DNA of 64,000 bases from Hoylesella buccalis ATCC 35310 (GCF_000177075.1 NZ_ADEG01000090.1:92193-156192); one strand, 5' to 3'. Shown: positions 1-10,063, counted from the first letter of the stretch. Notes: a model not told the origin generated them from the letters alone. Translations and numbers: made by a program.

Positions 1-1046
1 TAGGATTCAATACAAAAGACAAGTCGATTGTCTATACTTCTACCGAAAAGCATGCACTGCAAACCAACACATACACCATAAATGTCAAGACTGGAAAGCG
101 CAGATTGTTGGACAACGGGCGTGGCTATCACAGTCCGTCATTATCTCCTTCCGGAACATTTATCGTAGATAAGTACAGCGAACCCACCGTTCCACGCAAC
201 ATAGAAATTATCAACACTGCCAACGGTAAGCGCACCCAGTACTTTGAAGCGGCTGACCCGTGGAAAGAATATCAGGTGCCAACCTATACATGTGGTACCA
301 TCAAAGCTGCTGACGGCACGACCGACTTGTACTATCGCATGGTGAAACCAGCCAACTTTGATGAAAACAAGAAATATCCTTTAGTGCTTTATGTGTACGG
401 AGGACCTCATGCACACAACGTAGATGCACGTTGGCATTACGCTTCTCGTAGTTGGGAAACCTACATGGCACAGAAGGGATACATCCTCCTCATACTCGAT
501 AACAGAGGAAGTGAACGCCGAGGAAGGGATTTTGAACAAGCAACATTCCGCCAATTAGGTCAGATAGAGATGCAAGACCAAATGAAGGGCATCGAATATG
601 TGAAGACTTTACCATACGTAGATGCTGACAGAATAGGAGTACATGGTTGGAGTTTCGGCGGTTTTATGACCATTTCGCTGATGACGAACTATCCCGAAAC
701 CTTCAAAGTGGGTGTGGCTGGCGGTCCTGTTATTGATTGGAAATGGTACGAAGTGATGTATGGAGAGCGCTATATGGACACTCCACAAGCCAATCCTGAA
801 GGCTACAGCAAGACTTCCTTGATACCACAAGCCAAGAATCTGAAAGGCAAGTTACAAATTATTCAAGGCACTAACGACAAGACGGTAGTGGCACAACACT
901 GCTTGTCGTTCATCGCTGAATGTATCAAGCAAGGCACACAACCCGATTTCTTCGTCTATCCGGGTGAACCACACAATATGAGAGGACACCAAAGTGTTCA
1001 CCTCCACGAACGGATTACACAGTACTTTAAGGATTATCTGAAATAA
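1..1046 (+). CDS. S9 family (DPP IV-like) serine peptidase, 3' part
   Basis: The reading frame is open from base 3 with no start codon, so the gene begins before the window; about 347 residues are visible. They hold the end of a beta-propeller and the whole alpha/beta-hydrolase domain of the prolyl oligopeptidase family. The catalytic triad is complete: the serine lies in GWSFGG (codon 651-653), the aspartate in GTNDK (876-878) and the histidine in GEPHNMRG (972-974). Enzymes of this family release dipeptides, typically Xaa-Pro, from peptide N-termini and in Bacteroidales are usually periplasmic or surface enzymes. Here the N-terminus is missing, so signal peptide and location cannot be judged. 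purD follows 16 bp downstream on the same strand. Confidence 0.9.
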   Translation, partial: GFNTKDKSIVYTSTEKHALQTNTYTINVKTGKRRLLDNGRGYHSPSLSPSGTFIVDKYSEPTVPRNIEIINTANGKRTQYFEAADPWKEYQVPTYTCGTIKAADGTTDLYYRMVKPANFDENKKYPLVLYVYGGPHAHNVDARWHYASRSWETYMAQKGYILLILDNRGSERRGRDFEQATFRQLGQIEMQDQMKGIEYVKTLPYVDADRIGVHGWSFGGFMTISLMTNYPETFKVGVAGGPVIDWKWYEVMYGERYMDTPQANPEGYSKTSLIPQAKNLKGKLQIIQGTNDKTVVAQHCLSFIAECIKQGTQPDFFVYPGEPHNMRGHQSVHLHERITQYFKDYLK

Positions 1047-1062
1047 AAAAGGAAACATACAC

Positions 1063-2331
1063 ATGAAGATATTATTATTAGGAAGTGGCGGAAGAGAACA
1101 CGCCTTGGGCTGGAAAATAGCACAAAGCAAACGAGTAACCCAACTATTCATCGCTCCCGGCAACGCTGGAACAAGTGAAGTAGGCACCAACGTCGACATT
1201 CAGGTGAATGATTTCGATGCCATCAAAGATTTTATATGCACCCAAAAGATTGACATGGTTGTCGTTGGACCCGAAGATCCACTGGTGAATGGCATCTACG
1301 ATGCGTTGAAAAATGACCCTCGAACCAAAGATACCGTGGTTATAGGTCCATCGAAAGAAGGGGCAAAACTGGAAGGCAGCAAGGATTTTGCTAAGGCTTT
1401 CATGCAGCGTCACCACATCCCAACCGCCCGATACCATACCTTTACGGACGAGACATTAAATGAAGGACTTCGCTTCTTGGAGACTTTAGAGGCTCCCTAT
1501 GTGCTGAAAGCCGACGGACTATGTGCTGGCAAGGGCGTTTTAATACTCCCTACGTTGGCAGAAGCACAACGAGAATTAAAGGAAATGTTAGGGGGGATGT
1601 TCGGAAAAGCGTCGGCACGAGTCGTTATAGAGGAATATTTAAGTGGAATAGAGTGTTCCGTTTTCGTCTTAACCGATGGCAAACATTATCAAATTTTGCC
1701 AGAAGCAAAGGATTACAAACGTATTGGTGAAGGCGATATGGGACTGAATACAGGTGGCATGGGCAGCGTCTCACCCGTCCCATTCGCAGATAATGACTGG
1801 ATGAAGAAAGTGGAGGAACGAATCATTCAACCAACGATAAAGGGACTATCTGAAGAAGGTGTTGACTACAAAGGCTTTATCTTCTTTGGCTTAATCAATG
1901 TAAAAGGCGACCCCATGGTGATAGAATATAACTGTAGAATGGGCGATCCAGAGACCGAAAGCGTGATGCTGCGACTGAAAAGTGACATCGTTGACTTATT
2001 CGAGGGCATTGCGGAAGGCAACTTAGACAAGCGTGTTGTCACCTTTGACGAACGCGCAGCCGTGTGCGTCATGCTCGTCAGCGGCGGCTATCCGCAAGCC
2101 TATACCAAGGGATATCCTATCTCTGGACTCGAAACTGTAAAAGACAGCATTATCTTTCACAGCGGAACGGCGGTGAAAGATGGGCAGGTTGTAACGGCCG
2201 GTGGCAGGGTTTTGGCCGTTTGTTCATACGGAAAAGATAAAGACGAGGCACTAAATAAGAGTTTTGCAGCAGCAAAAAAGATTGATTTTCAAGACGTATA
2301 TTTCCGAAAAGACATCGGCAAAGACCTATAA
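1063..2331 (+). CDS. purD: Phosphoribosylamine--glycine ligase
   Basis: This 422-residue cytosolic enzyme joins glycine to 5-phosphoribosylamine with ATP, the second step of de novo purine synthesis. The length is normal for PurD. The N-terminal [12 protein letters not shown] loop, the ATP-grasp segment [13 protein letters not shown] (about residues 147-159) and [16 protein letters not shown] near residue 290 are family signatures. The ATG at 1063 follows an A/G-rich stretch and matches the usual PurD N-terminus. No other purine gene is adjacent; the gene probably follows the S9 peptidase by chance of operon structure. Confidence 0.96.
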   Translation: MKILLLGSGGREHALGWKIAQSKRVTQLFIAPGNAGTSEVGTNVDIQVNDFDAIKDFICTQKIDMVVVGPEDPLVNGIYDALKNDPRTKDTVVIGPSKEGAKLEGSKDFAKAFMQRHHIPTARYHTFTDETLNEGLRFLETLEAPYVLKADGLCAGKGVLILPTLAEAQRELKEMLGGMFGKASARVVIEEYLSGIECSVFVLTDGKHYQILPEAKDYKRIGEGDMGLNTGGMGSVSPVPFADNDWMKKVEERIIQPTIKGLSEEGVDYKGFIFFGLINVKGDPMVIEYNCRMGDPETESVMLRLKSDIVDLFEGIAEGNLDKRVVTFDERAAVCVMLVSGGYPQAYTKGYPISGLETVKDSIIFHSGTAVKDGQVVTAGGRVLAVCSYGKDKDEALNKSFAAAKKIDFQDVYFRKDIGKDL

Positions 2332-2444
2332 ATGCCTACGCTCGTTCACACGAAGTCCGGCTGGCCAGTCCATCAAGTACTGACGACTGTCGTCACCGAT
2401 GCTTTAACTCGAGAATGCATTTACAGTGTCTTTTGGTTTGATTC

Positions 2445-3371
2445 ATGACGCATAGATTACAAAACAGAATAGCAGGAAGTCGTTATGCCCTGCCCATCAC
2501 CATGGTATATGCGATAGGCATTTGGTTCATGGGCGGTTTGCTTCAACAGCAGTTGTGGCCTCAGTTCATACTGATGCTCATGACTACTTTGACCATGGTC
2601 GAACTGAACAACCAGCACACTTTGATACGAACCTACAGTCGCATGTTGTCTTGTTCGTATCTTGTACTCTCTGTCGCTGCCCTACCCCTGTTCGTTCACC
2701 TGGATACCTGCATCGTTCAACTTTGTTTTGCCCTCACCTATTTGTTCATGTTCCGCGCCTATCAAGACAAATCGGCCATCAGCAGCGTATTCAATGCGTT
2801 CTTCTTCATCGGCGTGGCCAGTATTTGGTTTGTCCAAATACTATTCCTTGTCCCCATTTGGTGGATTATCTTGCGGTTTTACGTCATGGGCATGGGCTGG
2901 CGAACCTTCTGGGCTTCGCTACTGGCTGTCATCACTCCCTATTGGTTTGTAGGGGGTTATTACGTCTATCGACACGATGTTGACACACTCATCCACCACT
3001 TTTCCAGCATCACCGACTTTGCACCTCTCTTCGATTTCCAAAGCATTTCCCTACTGAACCTGCTGACCCTCTGCTTTATCTCCGCATTGGGCATCATCGG
3101 CATGCTGCATTTTCTTCTCAACAGCTCAAAGGATAAGATTCGCATTCGCTTGTTTTTCTCATCTTTCATGTTGATGATGGCAGCCACCATCGTGTTCATC
3201 ATCCTGCAACCTACGCATCTACCCAACCTCTTACCTGCACTCATTGTCAGCGTTTCACCACTTATCGGTCACTACATCACGTTCACCGGTTCGCGCCTGT
3301 CGGGCATTACTTGCCTCACGCTGTTCATCATCACGCTGACCATCACGGGTTATCAACTATGGATACATTGA
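2445..3371 (+). CDS. Polytopic inner-membrane protein, unrecognised
   Basis: This 308-residue protein is almost entirely hydrophobic, with about eight to nine predicted membrane segments and no signal peptide or enzyme motif that I recognise. Short Trp-rich stretches (PIWWIILRFYVMG, about residues 138-150) lie at membrane edges. Its last 13 bp overlap the start of the YqaA-like gene, which points to translational coupling and possibly a shared membrane role. Function unknown. Confidence 0.8.
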   Translation: MTHRLQNRIAGSRYALPITMVYAIGIWFMGGLLQQQLWPQFILMLMTTLTMVELNNQHTLIRTYSRMLSCSYLVLSVAALPLFVHLDTCIVQLCFALTYLFMFRAYQDKSAISSVFNAFFFIGVASIWFVQILFLVPIWWIILRFYVMGMGWRTFWASLLAVITPYWFVGGYYVYRHDVDTLIHHFSSITDFAPLFDFQSISLLNLLTLCFISALGIIGMLHFLLNSSKDKIRIRLFFSSFMLMMAATIVFIILQPTHLPNLLPALIVSVSPLIGHYITFTGSRLSGITCLTLFIITLTITGYQLWIH

Positions 3372-3811
3372 TAGATCTCTTGATACAATACGGCTATGTG
3401 GGCATGTTCTTGGCCTCACTTTTAGCCGGATCGGTCTTTCCTTTCAGCAGCGAAGCCGTCATGGCGGGTCTGTTGGCAGCTGGTCTTAACCCCTGGCCCT
3501 TGGTTGTGTACGGCACCATTGGAAACGTCATTGGCTCGTTGTTCAATTATTTTATCGGCACATTGGGGCGATTAGACTGGATAGAGAAATACCTGCATGT
3601 CAAACCCGACAAGCTGGATCGCGCACAACGCCTGATGGCCCGTTACGGTGCCTGGATAGGTTTCTTCGCTTTTCTGCCCATCATTGGCAGCGCCATAGCC
3701 ATCGTCTTAGGACTGGTGAGAGCCAACATCTGGGTCACCCTCGTGTCTTTCACCTTGGGAAAAATATTCAGATACCTACTTATCATTTATGGCATGAATC
3801 TCATCTTATAA
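3359..3811 (+). CDS. YqaA/DedA (VTT) family membrane protein
   Basis: A 150-residue membrane protein starting at the ATG at 3359, inside the end of the preceding gene. A longer frame back to 3311 would lie wholly inside the upstream gene and adds no membrane segment. Features typical of YqaA-type SNARE-associated/VTT proteins are the N-terminal GYVGMFLASLLAGSVFPFSSE, GTIGNVIGS about residue 55, and LMARYGAWIGFFAFLPIIG about residues 95-115. The family belongs to the DedA superfamily, linked to lipid transport and membrane homeostasis; the exact role is not known from sequence. The znuA-like gene follows after 11 bp. Confidence 0.85.
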   Translation: MDTLIDLLIQYGYVGMFLASLLAGSVFPFSSEAVMAGLLAAGLNPWPLVVYGTIGNVIGSLFNYFIGTLGRLDWIEKYLHVKPDKLDRAQRLMARYGAWIGFFAFLPIIGSAIAIVLGLVRANIWVTLVSFTLGKIFRYLLIIYGMNLIL

Positions 3812-3822
3812 GCATTATATAC

Positions 3823-4662
3823 ATGACACGCTTTATAAAAAAATATCTTCTGCTCCTCACGGTCACACTCTTTCTCGCATCTTGCACCACCACTCCGCAA
3901 GACACGAGGCGAAAAATCACGGTGACCATAGAGCCACTCCGTTATTTCACCGAACAAATTGCCGGTGACAAGTTTGTTGTGAACACCATGGTTCCCCAGG
4001 GAGGAAACCCCGAAACCTATGAACCAACCACCCAACAGATGGTGAAATTGGCCGAGAGCGACCTGTACATCAAGGTGGGAAACATTGGCTTTGAGCGCAC
4101 ATGGATGAAAAAACTGAGCCAGAACGCGCCGCATACCATCATCATCGATTCGTCTGAAGGCATTGAATTGGCCCCCTCTTCACACGGCGTTACTGACCCA
4201 CATACCTGGATGAGCACCAACAACGCAAAGCAAATCGCACGAAACATCTACCAAGCGTTGGTCAGTATCAATGAGCGAGACAGCGCCACCTACAGGCGAA
4301 ATTACGAAGCTTTGATAGATACCATCGAGGCTACCGACATGCGACTGCGCGAACAGCTCACGCGTGACAAGTCGCAAGCTTTTCTCATTGATCACCCAGC
4401 CCTCACCTACTTTGCCCGCGACTACGAGCTTTTGCAAATTCCAGTGGAGGAAGAAGGACGCGAACCCAGTGCAGCCCAACTGAAAAAGACTATCCAGTTG
4501 GCCAAGAGCAAGAAGGTGAAAGTGATGTTTGTGCAGAAGCAATTTGAAACCAGAAGCACGAAAATTGTCAGCCAAGAGGCGGGTGCAGAAACGATAACCA
4601 TCAACCCCTTGAGCCACAACTGGAGCGAAGAAATGGTGAGTATTGCCAAAAAACTAAAATAA
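3823..4662 (+). CDS. znuA: Metal ABC transporter substrate-binding lipoprotein (ZnuA-like)
   Basis: A 279-residue lipoprotein (lipobox LASC, Cys21) of the cluster A-I metal-binding family that delivers Zn2+ or Mn2+ to an ABC-3 permease. Family landmarks are GGNPETYEPT (about 65-74), TDPHTWMS (about 124-131), DHPALTYFARDY (about 187-198) and GAETITINPL near the C-terminus. In most relatives the first landmark reads PHxYEP and gives the first metal ligand; here it is PETYEP, so that His is absent, and there is no His-rich loop. The metal is therefore uncertain. The ATPase gene follows after 4 bp; the likely permease lies 29 kb away at 33631-34461. Confidence 0.88.
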   Translation: MTRFIKKYLLLLTVTLFLASCTTTPQDTRRKITVTIEPLRYFTEQIAGDKFVVNTMVPQGGNPETYEPTTQQMVKLAESDLYIKVGNIGFERTWMKKLSQNAPHTIIIDSSEGIELAPSSHGVTDPHTWMSTNNAKQIARNIYQALVSINERDSATYRRNYEALIDTIEATDMRLREQLTRDKSQAFLIDHPALTYFARDYELLQIPVEEEGREPSAAQLKKTIQLAKSKKVKVMFVQKQFETRSTKIVSQEAGAETITINPLSHNWSEEMVSIAKKLK

Positions 4663-4666
4663 CCGC

Positions 4667-5425
4667 ATGATACCCATCATCCAATTAGAAAACATCAGCG
4701 CGGCGTACGGACAGAAGACGGTTCTGCAAGACGTGAACCTCACCGTGTACGATCACGACTTTCTGGGCATCATCGGACCGAATGGTGGTGGCAAAACTAC
4801 CCTTGTACAACTCATCATTGGCCTGAAAAAGCCGAGCGAGGGACAAATCAAGTTCTACCGAAACGGAACGCTTGCAGACCACATCAGCATGGGTTTTCTC
4901 CCACAATACAACGACATCGACAAGAAATTCCCCATCTCGGTGCAGGAAGTAGTACTGTCGGGACTGAGTGGACAAAAGAAATTGTTCTCACGATTCACGT
5001 CCAAGCACCACCACATGGTGGACGAAACGCTCGCCAGGATGCAGCTCATCGAACTGCGCCGGCGTGCCATCGGCACCCTGAGTGGTGGCCAGTTGCAGCG
5101 CGTGTTGCTGGCTCGCGCCATCGTTGCACGGCCAGAAGTGCTGATTTTGGATGAACCCAACACCTACATTGACAGGCAATTCCAAGAACAAATGTACCAA
5201 ATGCTCAACGATATCAACCGCGATTGCGCCATCATCATCGTGAGCCACGACATTGGCTCTATCCTGCAAAACGTGAAGGCCGTGGCCTGTGTCAACCACA
5301 ACGTACACTACCACCCCGACACGGAGCTGTCGATGGTTGAGCTGGAGCAACACCTCGGCTGCCCCATCGACTTGTTAGGACATGGACGCATGCCCCACCG
5401 CGTGCTGAAAGCCCACACGGATTGA
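4667..5425 (+). CDS. znuC: Metal ABC transporter ATP-binding protein (ZnuC-like)
   Basis: A 252-residue cytoplasmic ATPase that powers metal import. Walker A is GPNGGGKTT (about residues 37-45), the signature is LSGGQLQRVLLARA, Walker B is EVLILDEP and the H-loop lies in IIVSHDIGS. Its C-terminus is His-rich (NHNVHYHPDTE), as in many zinc-family ATPases. It is four bases behind the binding-protein gene, so the two form an operon. No permease gene follows; the partner is probably the ABC-3 permease at 33631-34461. Confidence 0.92.
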   Translation: MIPIIQLENISAAYGQKTVLQDVNLTVYDHDFLGIIGPNGGGKTTLVQLIIGLKKPSEGQIKFYRNGTLADHISMGFLPQYNDIDKKFPISVQEVVLSGLSGQKKLFSRFTSKHHHMVDETLARMQLIELRRRAIGTLSGGQLQRVLLARAIVARPEVLILDEPNTYIDRQFQEQMYQMLNDINRDCAIIIVSHDIGSILQNVKAVACVNHNVHYHPDTELSMVELEQHLGCPIDLLGHGRMPHRVLKAHTD

Positions 5426-5880
5426 ACTTGAATATTCGCTACGTCAGCAGCTTTCATCCATCATACACCCACTTAATCATTCCATACACAACCTGGCGCA
5501 CACGCCACAAATAACTGGGCGAATGGCTAATGCACCCCTCTGTGCATCACCACCCTACCCGTAAAAAAGCCAACTTTTCATAAACCTCTCATTGACAGTG
5601 TTTTATAAGAGAGATTGACCGCATTTTCAAAGTCATAGAGTTTAGCCATCAAAGTCATAGAGTTTGGCCTCCAATCTGTATGGGTTTGTGGTCCAAAGTC
5701 AATGAGTTTGCAGAGCAAGGACAATGCTATCAATATACATTCTTATAGTTTCCTGATATTCAATGGTTTACAAAGAAACAATAGATAGTCGTTCCCGTGC
5801 GTTTCATTCCATTGAAATCTTTTGGTATCAGGTAGCTTACAAATCACCTGCGTTCAAGGAAATCGTGAACGACAGTCACG
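5426..5880. other. Intergenic region with a 22-bp repeat array
   Basis: No credible gene is seen between the ATPase gene and the terminator of the M13 peptidase gene. The stretch holds the four-unit 22-bp array listed separately and otherwise unremarkable, moderately AT-rich sequence. Confidence 0.6.
5628..5715. repeat. Four-unit array, exact 22-bp period
   Basis: Units begin at 5628, 5650, 5672 and 5694. Each starts with a core close to CAAAGTCATAGAGTTT and ends with six variable bases; the third unit is the most diverged. A second array with the same period and the complementary core lies at 18571-18658 in the opposite orientation. The period equals about two DNA turns, and is not a multiple of three, so it is not a coding repeat. 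Confidence 0.8.
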
Positions 5881-5924
5881 AAAAAATCCACTCACTTGAG
5901 AAGTTGATGCTCAAATGAGTGGAT
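5881..5924 (-). terminator. Intrinsic terminator of the M13 peptidase gene
   Basis: Inverted repeat ATCCACTCA...TGAGTGGAT with an inner TTGAG/CTCAA extension. Read on the minus strand it is followed by a run of six T, and it lies 26 bp past the stop codon of the M13 gene. Confidence 0.8.
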
Positions 5925-5950
5925 ATGATGATTTCAAAAATTCGCAAAAA

Positions 5951-7978
5951 TTACCACAAGTCCAAGCGGTCTTTCTTCGGAATGAAGAGCTTGTCACCCT
6001 CTTTCACGTTGAAAGCCTCGTACCAAGCGTCAACGTGAGGTAGTGCTCCATTAACGCGCCACTTGCCCAACGCATGTGGATCGCGCTTCACGCGGTTACG
6101 TATTTCCTGCTCGGTGATGTTCTGTCCCCACACGCCTGCATAGGCCAGGAAGAAACGTTGATCGGCCGTGAAGCCGTCTTTCGTCTTCAAAGGCTTCTTC
6201 GCCGTGGCGTTCTTATAAGCCAAGAAACTAACCTGCAATCCGCCATGGTCGGCCAAGTTCTCACCCAACGTAAAGCGTCCATTGGCCTTGAGGTCGGGCA
6301 AAACATTGATGTTGGAGAAGAAATCGGCATACATGTCGGCTCGCTCGTTGAAGCCTTTCGCATCGTTGGCAGTCCACCAGTCGTTCATATTGCCATTGGC
6401 ATCGTACTGGCGACCTTGGTCATCGAATCCGTGCGTCATCTCATGACCAATCACCACGCCTATGGCACCATAGTTGAAGGCCTCGTCGGCCTTAGGGTCG
6501 AAGAACGGATATTGCAGGATTCCCGCTGGGAAACAAATCTCGTTGGTGGTAGGATTATAATAGGCGTTCACAGTTTGCGGCGTCATGAACCACTCATCAC
6601 GGTCGACTGGCTTACCAGCACGCTCGGCAATATGATTTTCATGTGCGAACTGGCGACATGCCATAACATTCTCATAGAACGACTTAGCGGGGTCGATGTT
6701 CAACTTAGAATAATCGCGCCACTTGTTAGGATAGCCAATCTTCACATAGAATTTATCCAACTTCTTATGTGCTTCGGCCTTGGTTGTATCGCTCATCCAT
6801 GTTTGTGCATCAATACGTTGGCCCAATGCAATTTGCAGATTGCGCACCAAGTTCTCCATCTTCTTTTTAGAACTCTCGGGGAAATAACGGGCTACATACA
6901 TCTTGCCGAGCGCCTCGCCCATCTGTGCCTCAACCTGGTTGGTGGCACGTTTCCACAGCGGATAATCCTCCTTGCGGCCACTCATGGTCTTACCGAAGAA
7001 GTTGAAGTTGGCCTCACGAATTGCATCGGTGAGATAGCTTGATGACGACATGATGACATCCCACTCCATCAGTGCACGCAAATCGTCGGCAGTAGCAGCA
7101 GCAGACAGCTTGTCATATCCTTCCAGGAATGACGGTTGACCGACAACCATCGTCTGAATGTACTCACTCTTCACGCCCTCCGCATTAGCCATGCCTTCGA
7201 GGTTGATGTTGGGATAATTGGCCTTGAACTCTTTCAAGGTCATCTTGTTGTAGTTGGCTTGTGGGTCACGAAGCTCCGTCATGCTCTTTGAAATCAACGC
7301 AAGTGCGGTTTCGGTTTTGAAAATGACATCCGCCTTTGCCTGCGCCTGAGCCTCATCGAATCCATAGAGGTTGAACATGCGTGCGATGTGCTTCTTATAT
7401 TCGTCGCGAATGGCAATGGTGGCCGCATCGTTGTTGAGGTAATAGTCCTTCTGCCCCAATGTCAATCCACTCTGACTGATGTTCAGAATGTTCATCGTCA
7501 CATTCTTCTCGTCAGCAGCGAAGTAAGAACCAAAAGAGACACCATATCCCTGAGCCGCATACTTCAATTGCAATTGCTCCAGGTCTTTCTTCGTTTTGGC
7601 GGCTTCCATCTCATCCAACAAGGGCTTCACTGGCTTGATGCCCTCCTTGTTACGACGGTCAGCATCCATAGCGAGCTTGTAGAAGTCGGACAGCTTTTGC
7701 TCCATCGTACCTTTCTTGTACGTCTTCTTTTGCAGCTCACCCAAGATGGTATTTATTCGCTTGTTGTTGTCTTCGGCCAACTGGTCGAAGCTGCCAAAGC
7801 GCGAATAAGCCGCTGGCAGCGGATGTTTCTTCTGCCATCCGCCCGTGGCAAACTGGTAAAAATCATCGGCTGGGCGGACAGACTTGTCAAAATTAGCCTC
7901 GACAAGTCCCGATTTTGATTGTGCCATTCCCATCGAGGGAGCCACCATCAACATCATGATTGGAAATAAATGTTTCAT
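5951..7978 (-). CDS. pepO: M13 family zinc metallopeptidase (PepO/neprilysin-like)
   Basis: A 675-residue secreted peptidase that cleaves oligopeptides. The signal peptide MKHLFPIMMLMVAPSMGMAQ is clear. The catalytic zinc site is HEMTH within VIGHEMTHGFDDQGRQYD (about residues 518-535), and the third ligand lies in GENLADHGG, the M13 hallmark. NAYYNPTTNEICFPAGIL is the usual substrate-binding strand, and the C-terminus ends in the typical short W-containing tail. Length is normal. The gene stands alone, with a terminator downstream and heptamer repeats upstream. Confidence 0.95.
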   Translation of the reverse strand: MKHLFPIMMLMVAPSMGMAQSKSGLVEANFDKSVRPADDFYQFATGGWQKKHPLPAAYSRFGSFDQLAEDNNKRINTILGELQKKTYKKGTMEQKLSDFYKLAMDADRRNKEGIKPVKPLLDEMEAAKTKKDLEQLQLKYAAQGYGVSFGSYFAADEKNVTMNILNISQSGLTLGQKDYYLNNDAATIAIRDEYKKHIARMFNLYGFDEAQAQAKADVIFKTETALALISKSMTELRDPQANYNKMTLKEFKANYPNINLEGMANAEGVKSEYIQTMVVGQPSFLEGYDKLSAAATADDLRALMEWDVIMSSSSYLTDAIREANFNFFGKTMSGRKEDYPLWKRATNQVEAQMGEALGKMYVARYFPESSKKKMENLVRNLQIALGQRIDAQTWMSDTTKAEAHKKLDKFYVKIGYPNKWRDYSKLNIDPAKSFYENVMACRQFAHENHIAERAGKPVDRDEWFMTPQTVNAYYNPTTNEICFPAGILQYPFFDPKADEAFNYGAIGVVIGHEMTHGFDDQGRQYDANGNMNDWWTANDAKGFNERADMYADFFSNINVLPDLKANGRFTLGENLADHGGLQVSFLAYKNATAKKPLKTKDGFTADQRFFLAYAGVWGQNITEQEIRNRVKRDPHALGKWRVNGALPHVDAWYEAFNVKEGDKLFIPKKDRLDLW

Positions 7979-7995
7979 AAGTTTTAAAGTATTAT

Positions 7996-8110
7996 AGTTT
8001 ACGAGTTTACAAGTTTACGAGTTTACAAGCTAACAAGTTGATAGTTCAATGTTCAATGTTCAAACCTCAAAGTTCAAAGTTCAAAGTTCAAAGTTCAATG
8101 TTCAAAGTTC
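7996..8110. repeat. Heptamer-type simple repeats (TTTACGAG / TTCAAAG)
   Basis: Two adjoining tracts: 7996-8040 alternates AGTTTACGAG and AGTTTACAAG, and 8043-8110 repeats TTCAATG and TTCAAAG. The second tract reaches into the end of the ABC-F gene and supplies its stop codon. A related TTTACGAG tract lies between mtnN and luxS (13437-13608). Confidence 0.85.
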
Positions 8111-10063
8111 TTCCATTTTCTCATTAAGCTCCATCCACCGTTCGTTTTCCGCATCCAATGCTCGTTGAATAGACGTGTATTCAGTGACCAACTCCATGTT
8201 AGACGCATTTTCTGGTTGTGAAAGAATGGTGTTTAGCTCGGCTATTCGCTTTTCCATAGCAGCGATTTTAGCTTCACTCTCCTCGATACTCCTTTTTAGT
8301 TTGCGTACTTTCTTTTGCTGCTCCTTCCGCTGGAGATACTCTTCAGCCCCACTCTTTTCTGCTTTTGAAGCTGTTTGCAATGGTTGTGATGCACCCGACT
8401 GTGTGTTTGTGTGCAAAAGAGAGTCGATGCTATGGTTGTCAGCGGCATCACCCAACGACTGCGCATGACTGCGGATGAAGTCGTAGATGCCACCCAGATG
8501 TTCTTTCACCTGTCCGCCACCGAACTCATAAACCTTGCTCACCAGGCCGTTGAGGAAGTCGCGGTCGTGGCTCACCAATATCACCGTGCCATCGAAAGCC
8601 TGTATGGCCTCTTTCAAAACATCCTTTGATGGCATGTCTAAATGGTTGGTAGGCTCGTCAAGAATGAGCAAGTTGACGGGTTGCAAGAGTAAGCGTATCA
8701 TCGCCAACCTGCTGCGTTCGCCACCCGATAACACCTTAACCTTCTTCTCAGACGTTTCACCACCGAACATAAACGCACCCAACAGGTCGTTGATTTTCAA
8801 CCGCATGTCACCCGTTGCCACACGGTCAATCGTTTCGTAAATCGTTAGTTCCTCATCCAGCAACTGCGCTTGGTTCTGTGCGAAATAGCCTATCTGCACG
8901 TTGTGACCCACCTTGAGGGTGCCTGTATACGGAATTTCGCCCATGATACATTTGACCAAGGTAGATTTACCTTCGCCGTTTTTACCGACAAAGGCAACCT
9001 TCTCCCCACGTTTAAGGGTGAAAGTAACGTCTTTGAACACCGTATGAGAGCCATAATCTTTGCGAAGTTCATCACAAATAATAGGATAATCGCCACTTCG
9101 AAGGCATGGAGGAAACTTCAAGTGCATGCGTTTGTTATCCACCTCATCGACCTCAATGGGTTCTATCTTTTCCAGTTGACGGATGCGCTGTTGCACCTGA
9201 ATGGCCTTGGTTGCTTGATAACGGAAACGCTCAATGAAAGCTTTTGTGTCGGCTATTTCTTTTTGTTGGTTTTCATAGGCACGCAGTTGCTGCTCTCTTC
9301 GCTCAGCTCGCAAGACGACGTATTGATCGTATTTAACTTTATAGTCTTCGATGTGGCCACAAGTAATCTCTATCGTACGGTTGGTTACATTATTGATGAA
9401 AGCACGGTCGTGACTAACCAGCACCACTGCTTTGGCTGATTGAGCGAGAAATTGTTCCAGCCATTGTATCGACTCAATGTCGAGATGGTTGGTTGGTTCG
9501 TCCAGCAACAGCACGTCAGGACGACGCAACAAAATCTTCGCCAGTTCGATTCGCATGCGCCAACCACCAGAGAACTCGGACGTAGGACGGTCAAAATCGG
9601 CCTGAGTAAAGCCCAGTCCGGTGAGTGTTCGCTCCATTTCGGCCTCATAGTTCTCGCCGCCCATCATCAAATAGCGATCATGTTCCTGCGTAAACTTCTC
9701 CACCAGTTCCATGTACGATGCACTCTCATAGTCGGTACGGTTGTCCAATTCGTTCTGCATGTGCTCAAGGTGTTCCTTCATGCGCATGCTATCAGAAAAA
9801 GCCTTTCGTGTTTCTTCCTTGACAGTTGTGTCGTCGGCTATCTTCATCACCTGCGGAAGATAACCAATGGTGGTGTCATTAGGAACCGAAACGACACCCA
9901 AGGTAGGTTTCTGTTGGCCGTTGAGAATCTTGAGTAAGGTAGATTTACCAGCCCCGTTTTTGCCCACCAATGCAATTCTATCACGCTCATTGATGACAAA
10001 ACTCACGTCACGGAACAAGGGTTTCACACCAAATTCTACCTTCAAACCTTCTACTGATACCAT
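8102..10063 (-). CDS. ABC-F family ATPase
   Basis: A 653-residue soluble protein with two ATPase domains in one chain and no membrane segments, the layout of ABC-F translation factors that act at the ribosomal E site. The first domain has GKNGAGKST (about 35-43), FSGGWRMRIELAKIL and LLLDEPTNHLDIE. The linker is long and charged. The second domain has GKNGEGKST, LSGGERSRLAMIRLL and LILDEPTNHLDMP. A C-terminal coiled coil of about 75 residues follows (KEQQKKVRKLKRSIEES onward), as in Uup/YbiT-type members. Its stop codon falls in the TTCAAAG repeat tract. Whether it is a housekeeping factor or gives antibiotic protection cannot be told from sequence. Confidence 0.93.
   Translation of the reverse strand: MVSVEGLKVEFGVKPLFRDVSFVINERDRIALVGKNGAGKSTLLKILNGQQKPTLGVVSVPNDTTIGYLPQVMKIADDTTVKEETRKAFSDSMRMKEHLEHMQNELDNRTDYESASYMELVEKFTQEHDRYLMMGGENYEAEMERTLTGLGFTQADFDRPTSEFSGGWRMRIELAKILLRRPDVLLLDEPTNHLDIESIQWLEQFLAQSAKAVVLVSHDRAFINNVTNRTIEITCGHIEDYKVKYDQYVVLRAERREQQLRAYENQQKEIADTKAFIERFRYQATKAIQVQQRIRQLEKIEPIEVDEVDNKRMHLKFPPCLRSGDYPIICDELRKDYGSHTVFKDVTFTLKRGEKVAFVGKNGEGKSTLVKCIMGEIPYTGTLKVGHNVQIGYFAQNQAQLLDEELTIYETIDRVATGDMRLKINDLLGAFMFGGETSEKKVKVLSGGERSRLAMIRLLLQPVNLLILDEPTNHLDMPSKDVLKEAIQAFDGTVILVSHDRDFLNGLVSKVYEFGGGQVKEHLGGIYDFIRSHAQSLGDAADNHSIDSLLHTNTQSGASQPLQTASKAEKSGAEEYLQRKEQQKKVRKLKRSIEESEAKIAAMEKRIAELNTILSQPENASNMELVTEYTSIQRALDAENERWMELNEKMEEL

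Noticed and set aside
5628..5715. CRISPR array
   Set aside because: Units of 22 bp with only about six variable bases and diverging cores; no cas genes in the window.
6074..7042. 322-codon plus-strand frame opposite the M13 peptidase
   Set aside because: Antisense to a gene with a complete catalytic site; no independent start signal or motif.
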